The position numbers and the translations under genes were made by a program. Below the pieces are notes generated by a model. That model did not search any database and was not told the origin of the DNA. It saw only the letters and a program-made list of their open reading frames with translations. A DNA stretch of 21,366 nt, taken from positions 1-21,366 of the forward strand of contig JBGPBY010000047.1 in NCBI GenBank assembly GCA_041481485.1, given 5' to 3'. This DNA is from JBGPBY01 sp041481485. GTDB lineage: Bacteria > Acidobacteriota > Terriglobia > 20CM-2-55-15. Numbering within the stretch: position 1 is the first letter of the stretch; each line of letters begins with the position of its first letter. Positions 14,526-21,366 of the stretch are shown here, one piece after another.

Positions 14526-14663
14526 CTATTTTCCTTCTGCCTATTCGCGGACTTTCGCTCGATGGTTCCGGCCCGCTTTCAATTGCCCGCAGTTGGCTGC
14601 CAACCTTCAGGGTTTCGGTTGCAGCGTTTAATTCATCAACTAGAACTGGTCGCTCATTCAATT

Positions 14664-14686
14664 GTAGGCCTCAAATGGAGGCCTAC
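14664..14686. other. Isolated 9-bp hairpin between the SDR and 88-aa genes
   Basis: GTAGGCCTC (14664-14672) and GAGGCCTAC (14678-14686) form a perfect stem with a 5-nt loop. It is in the 206-bp gap after the 88-aa gene. No T tract follows on either strand, so its role as a terminator is uncertain. The rest of the gap shows nothing I can name. Confidence 0.4.
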
Positions 14687-14731
14687 TTCAACTATCCAAC
14701 CGCCAGTACCAACGGCTCGCACTTCTGCCGA

Positions 14732-14998
14732 TTACCTGACATCAGGTGCGGTAGCTATGTGCCAAGCGTTATGGAACCAGTTCTTGAATTCCTGCAGTTG
14801 CTCGTTGATTGGAGTCAAGAACCGCGCGATTGCGTCGAGGGTTGGATCGCCAGTGGCTCCGGCGTCGAGGATTAGCACGATTCCAGCAAGGTCTCTTGCG
14901 ATCATTACCAACTGATCGACGTGATCGATATCAACCGGAATTAAGATCGCCGAAGGACGGCCAGCAGACTGGTCGTGAGGGACGTTCTCTGAATCCAT
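14732..14998 (-). CDS. 88-aa hypothetical protein downstream of the CHAT gene
   Basis: ATG 14998 is preceded by AAAAGGAG nine bases upstream, a strong Shine-Dalgarno, so this is treated as a real gene. The product has a polar N-terminus, a hydrophobic strand (AILIPVD), a second segment (DLAGIVLILDAGATGDP) too short for a confident TM helix, and a C-terminal helix with several Trp/Phe (QEFKNWFHNAWHI). No cysteines and no signal peptide are seen. I do not recognise the family. It is the last gene of the reverse-strand run, 81 bases after the CHAT stop, and could be a partner, inhibitor or substrate of the CHAT protein; that is inference from position only. Confidence 0.6.
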   Translation of the reverse strand: MDSENVPHDQSAGRPSAILIPVDIDHVDQLVMIARDLAGIVLILDAGATGDPTLDAIARFLTPINEQLQEFKNWFHNAWHIATAPDVR

Positions 14999-15079
14999 AC
15001 GAATATTCTCCTTTTTAGTTTTGTTGTGAACGAATGGGAATTGGGGAAAGCGGAAGACGGAATGTGAACCGAGACGGGC

Positions 15080-17701
15080 TTACTTGAAGACGGAAGTGGA
15101 ACCGTCGCCGACTAACGTGAATCCGGCCCAATAGACGGGAAGAGCTTGGTCGCCGAATTCCTTGAGGAGATCGAGCTTGGCTTGCTGGAGTGCAGTGCCC
15201 TTGTCTGAGCCGTCGACCAGATGCTGGTACATGCGCTTCATCAAAGCGATCGTGTAGGTATCATCGGCAGTCCAGAGACTGGCGATAACGGATTTTGCGC
15301 CGGCGAGAAGGAATGCGCGTTCGAGGCTGGCAATTCCCTCTTCGCCGAGCAGCTTCCCGTTGCCCGTCTCACATGCGGAAAGAACTACCAAATCCGCGCG
15401 AAGATCGAGGTCTCGGATCTCGCGGGCCTGCAGCAGACCGTCTTCTCCTGAAGCCGCAGAATTTCCCAACACCAGTGCAGCTCTGTCTGGAAACTGCGGG
15501 CTTGACACACCGTGCACTGCAAGATGGATCACTCGATAGGCTGACAGTTCCTGCGATTTGAAATTGGCTTCGGTGGCCGCTGCACCTACCAGGACCTTGC
15601 TTGGTCTCGGAACCATACCGGCGATGCTGGTGACTTCTTGCCTGCTTCCTGGCAGGTTCGAAAATGCGACGGGGTCGATACCAAAAAAATCGGCGACACC
15701 CGGACCACGATCGACGGCGGCAAACGCTTTGCTGGAATAGCTGACGCCCCCGACTCCCAGAAAATTCAATTCCGCCTTATCTGAACTTCGGGCCTTTCGG
15801 AGTAGATCGAGTACTGTCGCCGAAGGCGCGTAGGTCACGACATACGATTCGAGAACGTACTTCCCTTTCGTGTCTTTCAGCGCGTCGAACGGAAGAAGGT
15901 GGAGCTTCCCGTCGGGAATCACGACGAGACGATTTTTGGAACCTTGGCCAATCAGGGCAGGTTTCAGGAGTACCGAGAAAAGCTCCTGACTCGGTGACGT
16001 CTCTGTATTCCGCAATCGTACCGCTTCGAGATATCGGTCGACGAGGTCTTCGACTCGCTTTCGGCCTGCGGAAAGGGTGATTAATGCAACGTCCGAGGAA
16101 GTGATGCGCAAACAGAATGAGACTGGCTCGTCGAGAATATACTCCAGAGCGATCTCGTCAGAATGAAGCGATCCCTGAAAATCCGCGACTGTTACGGGCT
16201 TGAAGCGATCAGCTTTCGAATCCAAGCCAGGAGTCCGGTGGCGCACCGGCGTAAGAAGCTGCTCTTCGCCGAATAACACATCAAGCAGCACACTTCGTTC
16301 TGTTGAATTTGTCGCGTGCAAAAGAGCCCGCTGTATTCGATTAATATCTTTGACGGCAGCAATGGTCCTTTCATCCGCGTCTGTCAGAGATTCGGAGTCT
16401 CCACGAAGGTTATCGGACAGCTCTCGACCACGGGCGTTCTCGATGACCTGAAACGCCTTCCGGGGATCTGACAGCTTCGTTGCTACCAGTCGGAAATGCC
16501 CCACGTATGCATCGCTGAGCTGCGATATCAGGGAACCCCTAAGTAGGTCGGTATTCAAATTCACCAAAAGAGCATCGATCAGGTCCGTCGCTTCGCTATA
16601 AAGTTGGTCGGAACGCTCGACGTTCCCTTTCCTCGATTCCAGATCCGCAAGCAGAGTCAAATCCTCTGGAAGGTGATATCGATCCTCAAGATCGCGGACC
16701 TTGGCAACGGATCTCACCGCTAGAGACGCGGCGGCATCAAGGTTTCCGGTGTTCCGATAAACGGAGGCAAGCTGGATCGCGCTCCAAGAAAAAACATGAT
16801 CGAAGCCCTTTTCCTCGCTCAACTTCACAGCCTCGCTCAGGTATTGAATCGCTTGAGATGAATTACTCAATTTCGTCGCAATGCCCGCAACGACCAAGAG
16901 TTGCGCCAATGCATAGGAATTCCCTTCATATCGGGCGCGATTTATGGCGATATTCAGTGCAATCAAAGCCTCAGAGCTATGACCCAGCGCAATAAGGGCA
17001 CGCGCCCTTCCCTGATATGCCAGGAACGGAAAACCTCCATCCCGGACCAGACCGGAAATTCTTATGGCTGTATTGCAGTAGCGAAGTGCGGTTTCGGCGC
17101 GGCCGGACTCCGCGGAGCCGTTACCGACCATCGCCGTGTAGTAAATTGCGGGCGCGAGGTCCAGATGCCAGTATTGAGATTCCATCGCGTCTCTAAACAT
17201 CACCGTGGCAGATTCTACGTTTCCATCCATGTAGAGTATCTGTCCGATTTCCGCTTTCGCGCGCCTTTCCCATCGCGTGTCGTGCAGTCGATGCGCAAGT
17301 TTGAGAATCTCATTCCAGGAATCTCGCGCAGCTATCTCATTCCTGTTCCGTTCGAGAGCAGCCTTCGCCACTAATGCTCTCAATTGGAGTTTCGGGTTGG
17401 ATTGAACAACAGGATCATTCAGTGCATTGGCAACTTCTTCGACAGCAGAATGCGTGACGCCAGCGTCAGCGGTAACCCAAAGGTAGCCAAGCCGCGCGAA
17501 TAGAATATTGTCTCGATCATTGGCTTGGTCAAATAGCGACTCCGCCCTGGCATATAGTGGGGACGCCTTCGGCCAGTTGTAGAGCATGGCGTACCGGTCG
17601 GCCGCTTCCAGCACTATGCGAGGATCGTGAAATTGGGAATCGCTCCCCACGAACTGAGACAAAAAGAGGATGGCTGCCCAGGTCAGTATCTGCCTTCGCA
17701 C
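15080..17701 (-). CDS. TPR-CHAT protein, predicted exported caspase-like protease
   Basis: An 873-residue protein. Residues 1-22 (RR, then ILTWAAILFLSQFVG) look like a signal peptide or membrane anchor. Residues about 30-430 are helical repeats of TPR type (for example AAASLAVRSVAKVRDLEDRYHLPEDLTLLADLESRKGNVERSDQLYSEA). A CHAT domain occupies about 500-873. The caspase-fold dyad is present: H730 in HLAVHG and C777 in VVLSACETGNG, followed by the typical GEEGIASLERAFLLAGAKSVIASLW and the closing PVYWAGFTLVGDG. CHAT proteins include separase relatives and the TPR-CHAT subunit of the type III-E CRISPR caspase complex, but many bacterial ones are uncharacterised. The GTG start at 17701 has GGAG seven bases upstream. 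It follows the nucleosidase gene by 43 bases. Confidence 0.9.
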   Translation of the reverse strand: MRRQILTWAAILFLSQFVGSDSQFHDPRIVLEAADRYAMLYNWPKASPLYARAESLFDQANDRDNILFARLGYLWVTADAGVTHSAVEEVANALNDPVVQSNPKLQLRALVAKAALERNRNEIAARDSWNEILKLAHRLHDTRWERRAKAEIGQILYMDGNVESATVMFRDAMESQYWHLDLAPAIYYTAMVGNGSAESGRAETALRYCNTAIRISGLVRDGGFPFLAYQGRARALIALGHSSEALIALNIAINRARYEGNSYALAQLLVVAGIATKLSNSSQAIQYLSEAVKLSEEKGFDHVFSWSAIQLASVYRNTGNLDAAASLAVRSVAKVRDLEDRYHLPEDLTLLADLESRKGNVERSDQLYSEATDLIDALLVNLNTDLLRGSLISQLSDAYVGHFRLVATKLSDPRKAFQVIENARGRELSDNLRGDSESLTDADERTIAAVKDINRIQRALLHATNSTERSVLLDVLFGEEQLLTPVRHRTPGLDSKADRFKPVTVADFQGSLHSDEIALEYILDEPVSFCLRITSSDVALITLSAGRKRVEDLVDRYLEAVRLRNTETSPSQELFSVLLKPALIGQGSKNRLVVIPDGKLHLLPFDALKDTKGKYVLESYVVTYAPSATVLDLLRKARSSDKAELNFLGVGGVSYSSKAFAAVDRGPGVADFFGIDPVAFSNLPGSRQEVTSIAGMVPRPSKVLVGAAATEANFKSQELSAYRVIHLAVHGVSSPQFPDRAALVLGNSAASGEDGLLQAREIRDLDLRADLVVLSACETGNGKLLGEEGIASLERAFLLAGAKSVIASLWTADDTYTIALMKRMYQHLVDGSDKGTALQQAKLDLLKEFGDQALPVYWAGFTLVGDGSTSVFK

Positions 17702-17744
17702 AAATTGTCTCCGACAATCAGAATCGAGGACGTCCGTGGTCCGC

Positions 17745-18425
17745 TTACATTTGAGCAGTCAACACTACTTCAAGAGCCGGTGCAAGTCGCTGCATTGCTC
17801 GCTTATTTGCGGCGAGGAGCTTCAGCGTCATTAATGGTGAACCCAGTGCAACTTTTAGGGCTTTGCGGCCATCCAGACCGCCGCTTTCATTCAACGCGCC
17901 ATTAAAGTTCGGCAGTTCTCGATCAATAGAGTCCGATATGACACGCAGAACGACCACAGGAATCCCGATTCCAGCGGCAACGCTTACAATCGGGTACGTC
18001 TCCATGTCCACGACGGCTGCTCCAGACTTTGCCAGAATAAGCCGTTCCTCGCGAGTCGTCGCAATTCGAGCGGAAGTAATTCCAACAACCCAAACGCAGG
18101 GAATTTTCGCTGCCATCAGCGCCGTCATCAAAGCGTCCGTAACGCCTTTCGAACAAGGCAAAGACGGCTTTCCCGCCTCGCTTGAAAGGCACTCTGTATA
18201 CGCGACAATCGTTCCCTCCGCCACAGACGGCGTTAGACCCCCGCAAAGCCCAACCACTACGACCGCATCAGGCTTCTCCCTTGGATTCAGTACTGCTTCC
18301 GCCTTCGTCTTGGCGTTCCCGGGACCCATTCCGCTGATCATAAGTACCAACTCGTTTGGCCCTGCAATTTTGCGAACGGACTGTGCCTCCATATCTGAGG
18401 CCGCAAAGACATAGATGCGGCTCAT
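17745..18425 (-). CDS. Nucleoside phosphorylase/nucleosidase-fold protein
   Basis: A PNP/UDP/MTAN-superfamily protein of 226 aa; relatives cleave the N-glycosidic bond of purine nucleosides. Motifs: SGMGPGNA (31-38) and GLCGGL (59-64) for phosphate/base binding, VVDMETY (138-144) with the ribose-binding Met-Glu pair, and ISDSID (163-168) with the catalytic-type Asp. The C-terminal tail (DGRKALKVALGSPLMTLKLL...) recalls hopanoid-associated phosphorylase HpnG, but no hopanoid genes are visible. ATG 18425 is chosen because it makes an ATGA overlap with the 77-aa gene; an in-frame extension to 18473 would overlap it more. Substrate is unknown: 5'-methylthioadenosine, S-adenosylhomocysteine or adenosyl-lipid nucleosides are candidates. 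Confidence 0.82.
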   Translation of the reverse strand: MSRIYVFAASDMEAQSVRKIAGPNELVLMISGMGPGNAKTKAEAVLNPREKPDAVVVVGLCGGLTPSVAEGTIVAYTECLSSEAGKPSLPCSKGVTDALMTALMAAKIPCVWVVGITSARIATTREERLILAKSGAAVVDMETYPIVSVAAGIGIPVVVLRVISDSIDRELPNFNGALNESGGLDGRKALKVALGSPLMTLKLLAANKRAMQRLAPALEVVLTAQM

Positions 18426-18655
18426 TGGCGGCCGCCTTCCGAAATTCCAGTAACCCGATTTTCTTCCACCCACTGCTCACCATTGCCCGAAACCGGGCGA
18501 ACCAGCAACAGGGTGCGTCCGTAACTGCGTTTGGCATCTGCGACTGTGACGTCTACGGAAAGATACTCGCAACGGAGCAGGCCCGTTTTGCCAATGTAGA
18601 GCGCCAGTGAACTCGCGTTCTGTTCAGCGGTTTTCAAATGAGTATCAAATCTCAT
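18422..18655 (-). CDS. 77-aa hypothetical protein between receptor and nucleosidase
   Basis: ATG 18655 lies two bases after the receptor's TAA (18658-18660), and the stop overlaps the nucleosidase start as ATGA (18422-18425). Such packing on both sides supports a real, translationally coupled gene although no Shine-Dalgarno is obvious. The product is soluble: an N-terminal helix, then SLALYIGKTGLLRCEYLSVDVTVADAKRSYGRTLLLVRPVSGNGEQWVEENRV, which looks like a small beta-rich domain. One cysteine (C29). No family recognised. Confidence 0.6.
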   Translation of the reverse strand: MRFDTHLKTAEQNASSLALYIGKTGLLRCEYLSVDVTVADAKRSYGRTLLLVRPVSGNGEQWVEENRVTGISEGGRQ

Positions 18656-18657
18656 AA

Positions 18658-21366
18658 TTAGAAGTAGAACTTTAGTCCGAATTGGATGATTCGAGCATTG
18701 GCCGCCGTCGATATTCTTCCAAACGTGACCGCCTCGCGTCGGATATCCGGCGGTCCGAAGTTCGCGTGATTGAACGCGTTGAACAATTCCGTTCGGAACT
18801 GAATGGAGCGGTTTTCGCCGACAGCCATGTTCTTGGCGATCGACAAGTCAAAGTTGGAATAGCCAGGTCCCCGCATTACTCCCACTCCCTCGCTTCCAAA
18901 TGCCTGCTGTGAAGGTCCAGGAATCGTGAACGCGTCCGTATTGAACCATCGATTCACAGTTCGCTCCGAAGCCGGCAACTCTGGATTCGCAACCAGATTT
19001 GGGCGGGCAACCCGATCGAGGCCAAGATTGAGCACTGTCGGTCCGCCCAGGGTCGCCGTCAACGGAAGTCCGGTCTGGAATACATAAATACCGGACAACT
19101 GCCAGTTCCCCAAAATCAAATCCTCCGTGCGTCCCCAGGATCTTCCCCACAAGCGTGTTCGTCCCCATGGCATTGCGAAGACATAACTCCCGGACAAACG
19201 ATGTGCGATATCAAATTCAGCGGGACCGCGCTCCGCTCGTAAATCGTTAGTATTCTGAGGGACGCTGTAGACGCCAGTATCGATTCCGGGACCAACCAGA
19301 CTGGTGGACAACTGATCTGCCGCATCCGTCAGCGTCTTCGACCATGTATAACTCAGCAGTCCGCTCAAGCCCAGAGAGAATCTCTTCTCCAAACCGACTT
19401 GCAACGAGTTGTAGCTGGAAGAAGCGCGATTCTCCGCCCATTGAATGTCGCCAAAGCCTGGATACGGCCTTGCCCCCGCGGACTCTGTACCATTCGGGTT
19501 TTGAATAACGCTCGGTGAATTGATGTTTCGCAGGGCAGGAAGCTTCGTCCCTTTGTTGCCGACGTACGCCACGTCAAGTAATAGATTCGGGGTAAGCTCG
19601 CGTTGAATTCCGAAATTGAACTGTTGCACGTACGGACTTCGCTGATTTGGATCCTCGGCACGACGATAGACAGTTGGTGACAGAACACTCGGATTCAGCA
19701 ATCCGGCCGGATAGCCATCCACAAGGTGGAAAGGCGCCGCGGACGCCACAGCAGTCGGACCAAACGCGCTGGTGAGGACAATGTTGTCCACAAGAAACGG
19801 CGGATTGAAGGCCAACATTCCTTCGCGTCCCTGCCGCACAGTGTGATTGTAGAAGACGCCGTAAGCCCCTCGGAGAACCCAATGGGACCATGGCGAATAG
19901 GAGAATCCGATTCGCGGAGCCCAATCATTCCGATCCGGATGGATCAGCGTGCGATCGAAGGTGCTTCCGCTTTTGGCAAGTAGCATTGCTCCCGAAGCCG
20001 GATCAAAGTTAGCCAAATGGTTATCTTTGTCCTCCGGCGGCGTGCCGTATTCGTAACGCAGGCCGATATTCACTGTCAGGTTTCGCGAGAGTTTATAATC
20101 GTCCTGAAGGAAATACGAATACAGCCGCTGTCCGCGGTCAATCACCGTAAACGATGTCAAATCGAAAGCGGACGGCAAGCCCAAAAGCAGATCGCCGAGG
20201 CTCGCGCCGCTAAAGAGCCCAGTGAAGCCCATTGCACCGATCGACGCCGGCAGATCATTGATCTTCGTTTCCGTCTTCAGGAATTCGAATCCAAACTTCA
20301 GTGAATGACGCCCTTTCTGCGCTGAGAACGTCAGCCTTGGATTCCAGGTCCGCGGAGTCTGGAATTGCGGCGTCGAAAGACTGCGCCCAATGGCATCGAA
20401 GCCCAGCAGCCCGATTTCCGGAAGGCCGCCAACGATACCGGGATCGTTCGGGACATTCTTCAAACCCACCTGGGCCGGCCCATTAATGCCGGCGTTCGGT
20501 GGAGACGTAAAGTAATTACCTCGGGACCATCCCAGCCGAAAGTCACCAACAACGGATGATGAGAACACGTGGGTCAATCCAACTGCGATTCCCTGCGACC
20601 GGTTTTCGTTTGATCCGAAGGCGTCGCTGTAAGATCCATCCGCCAATCCGGGCAGGGGCCCGGGACGGAACAGGTCGGAATCGGTGAAACTGTAGCGGCC
20701 GAAAAGCCGGGTTTTCGCCGACATTTGATAGTCCGTCCGCATATCGAACTGATCGGCGCGTGTTCGAGTTACTGGCGTTGAGGCATAAATATTCGTTCCC
20801 GGAACGTTGGGATCCGGAATCAACGCAACAATTTTCGCCGCCACCGGATCCCAGCGATCTGGGGGAATCACCCATTGTCCAAGAGCGTTCCGTCCGAACG
20901 GCGGCTTGAAGGTGGCAAACGGATCGAACACTGGTGTATTAAAGACGCCCGCTTTCGCCTGGGCACTCGGAACCGCACGCGTCTGCGGCACGCCCTCTCG
21001 TCCTCGGAGTCCCTCGTAGTCGGCGAACCAGAACAGTTTGTCTTTGTAAATCGGACCTCCAACCGCAGCACCAAACTGATTTCGCTGGAGCACGGGCTTG
21101 GGAGTTCCAAATGCATTCGAGAAGAAGTGATTCGCATCGAGCGCATCGTTTCGAAGGAATTCATAGATACTGCCTCGTATCGCATTTGTCCCAGACCGGA
21201 CCGCCGCATTGATCACACCTCCGGAGCTGCGACCGAATTCCGCCGTGTACGCATTGGTCTGAATCTTGAATTCCTCCAGCGCTTCAATGGAGGGCTGGAT
21301 TACCTGGACGTTCTCTCCTCGGTAGGAACTCGAATACGAAACGTTATCGACGCCATCGAGAAGGAA
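18658..21366 (-). CDS. Oar-like TonB-dependent receptor (5' end beyond window)
   Basis: An outer-membrane beta-barrel receptor. The frame is open to the window edge, giving 902 residues that lack the N-terminus. The first residues are the plug domain: FLLDGVDN, IEALEEFKIQTNAYTAEFGRSSGGVINAAVRSGTN and GSIYEFLRNDALDANHFF, the signature of acidobacterial Oar-type receptors. Long barrel strands follow (GLRYEYGTPPEDKDNHLANFDPASG, GFSYSPWSHWVLRGAYGVFYN, QFNFGIQRELTPNLLLDVAYVGNKGTKLP), and the chain ends in the aromatic C-terminal strand IIQFGLKFYF for BAM insertion. A carboxypeptidase-regulatory-like domain would be expected upstream but is outside the window. It heads the reverse-strand run with the 77-aa, nucleosidase and CHAT genes. 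The ligand is unknown. Confidence 0.93.
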   Translation of the reverse strand, partial: FLLDGVDNVSYSSSYRGENVQVIQPSIEALEEFKIQTNAYTAEFGRSSGGVINAAVRSGTNAIRGSIYEFLRNDALDANHFFSNAFGTPKPVLQRNQFGAAVGGPIYKDKLFWFADYEGLRGREGVPQTRAVPSAQAKAGVFNTPVFDPFATFKPPFGRNALGQWVIPPDRWDPVAAKIVALIPDPNVPGTNIYASTPVTRTRADQFDMRTDYQMSAKTRLFGRYSFTDSDLFRPGPLPGLADGSYSDAFGSNENRSQGIAVGLTHVFSSSVVGDFRLGWSRGNYFTSPPNAGINGPAQVGLKNVPNDPGIVGGLPEIGLLGFDAIGRSLSTPQFQTPRTWNPRLTFSAQKGRHSLKFGFEFLKTETKINDLPASIGAMGFTGLFSGASLGDLLLGLPSAFDLTSFTVIDRGQRLYSYFLQDDYKLSRNLTVNIGLRYEYGTPPEDKDNHLANFDPASGAMLLAKSGSTFDRTLIHPDRNDWAPRIGFSYSPWSHWVLRGAYGVFYNHTVRQGREGMLAFNPPFLVDNIVLTSAFGPTAVASAAPFHLVDGYPAGLLNPSVLSPTVYRRAEDPNQRSPYVQQFNFGIQRELTPNLLLDVAYVGNKGTKLPALRNINSPSVIQNPNGTESAGARPYPGFGDIQWAENRASSSYNSLQVGLEKRFSLGLSGLLSYTWSKTLTDAADQLSTSLVGPGIDTGVYSVPQNTNDLRAERGPAEFDIAHRLSGSYVFAMPWGRTRLWGRSWGRTEDLILGNWQLSGIYVFQTGLPLTATLGGPTVLNLGLDRVARPNLVANPELPASERTVNRWFNTDAFTIPGPSQQAFGSEGVGVMRGPGYSNFDLSIAKNMAVGENRSIQFRTELFNAFNHANFGPPDIRREAVTFGRISTAANARIIQFGLKFYF

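Noticed and set aside
15080..17701. Type III-E CRISPR (Craspase) TPR-CHAT subunit
   Set aside because: No gRAMP/Cas7-like fusion, Cas1/2 or repeat array is present, and the protein carries a likely signal peptide.
17745..18425. Hopanoid phosphorylase HpnG as a firm name
   Set aside because: The tail resembles HpnG, but no squalene or hopanoid genes are visible, so only the superfamily is named.

Overview
The window looks like a chromosomal segment of a high-GC Gram-negative bacterium, most likely an acidobacterium. The evidence is an Oar-like TonB-dependent receptor of the kind abundant in Acidobacteria, a periplasmic-type TPR-CHAT protein, a 767-residue FtsK, RNase J beside RsmA, and a dispersed hyphenated-palindrome repeat between genes. 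The taxon is inferred from gene content, not computed.

Layout. (1) 1-946: four small forward genes. The first three are joined by ATGA overlaps, one carries a helix-turn-helix, and the group has a phage or mobile-element look. (2) 1033-2262: a reverse-strand two-TM coiled-coil protein resembling DUF6161. (3) 2415-10747: a forward housekeeping block of rsmA, rnj (GTGA overlap), ftsK, a Cys/Met-metabolism PLP enzyme, a phosphohexomutase and an FtsB/DivIC-like protein; cutA lies on the opposite strand between the PLP enzyme and the mutase. (4) 10748-11981: an intergenic stretch of repeats, a 23-bp palindrome over a TATAAT box, and a ClC chloride channel gene broken by an internal deletion that leaves a channel fragment and a CBS-pair fragment. 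(5) 12035-12106: an initiator tRNA-Met with a good promoter. (6) 12107-21366: every gene is on the reverse strand. A tyrosine integrase ends on the base after the tRNA, followed by an excisionase-like wHTH protein, an SDR oxidoreductase, and a five-gene run transcribed from the right edge: TonB-dependent receptor, 77-aa protein, nucleoside phosphorylase-like protein, TPR-CHAT protease-like protein, 88-aa protein.

How they fit. Region 3 holds RNA processing, cell division and central metabolism genes. Region 6 reads as a genomic island inserted at the 3' end of the tRNA-fMet gene; its right end is outside the window. The tightly packed receptor/nucleosidase/CHAT run is the most interesting unit: an outer-membrane receptor with a predicted exported caspase-like protease and a purine-nucleoside-cleaving fold. 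A joint function is inference only.

Several housekeeping genes lack a Shine-Dalgarno and have a -10-like hexamer 6-9 nt before the ATG, suggesting leaderless mRNAs. Most genes of the putative island and of the left-edge cassette have clear Shine-Dalgarno sequences. No gene-free stretch exceeds 300 bases.
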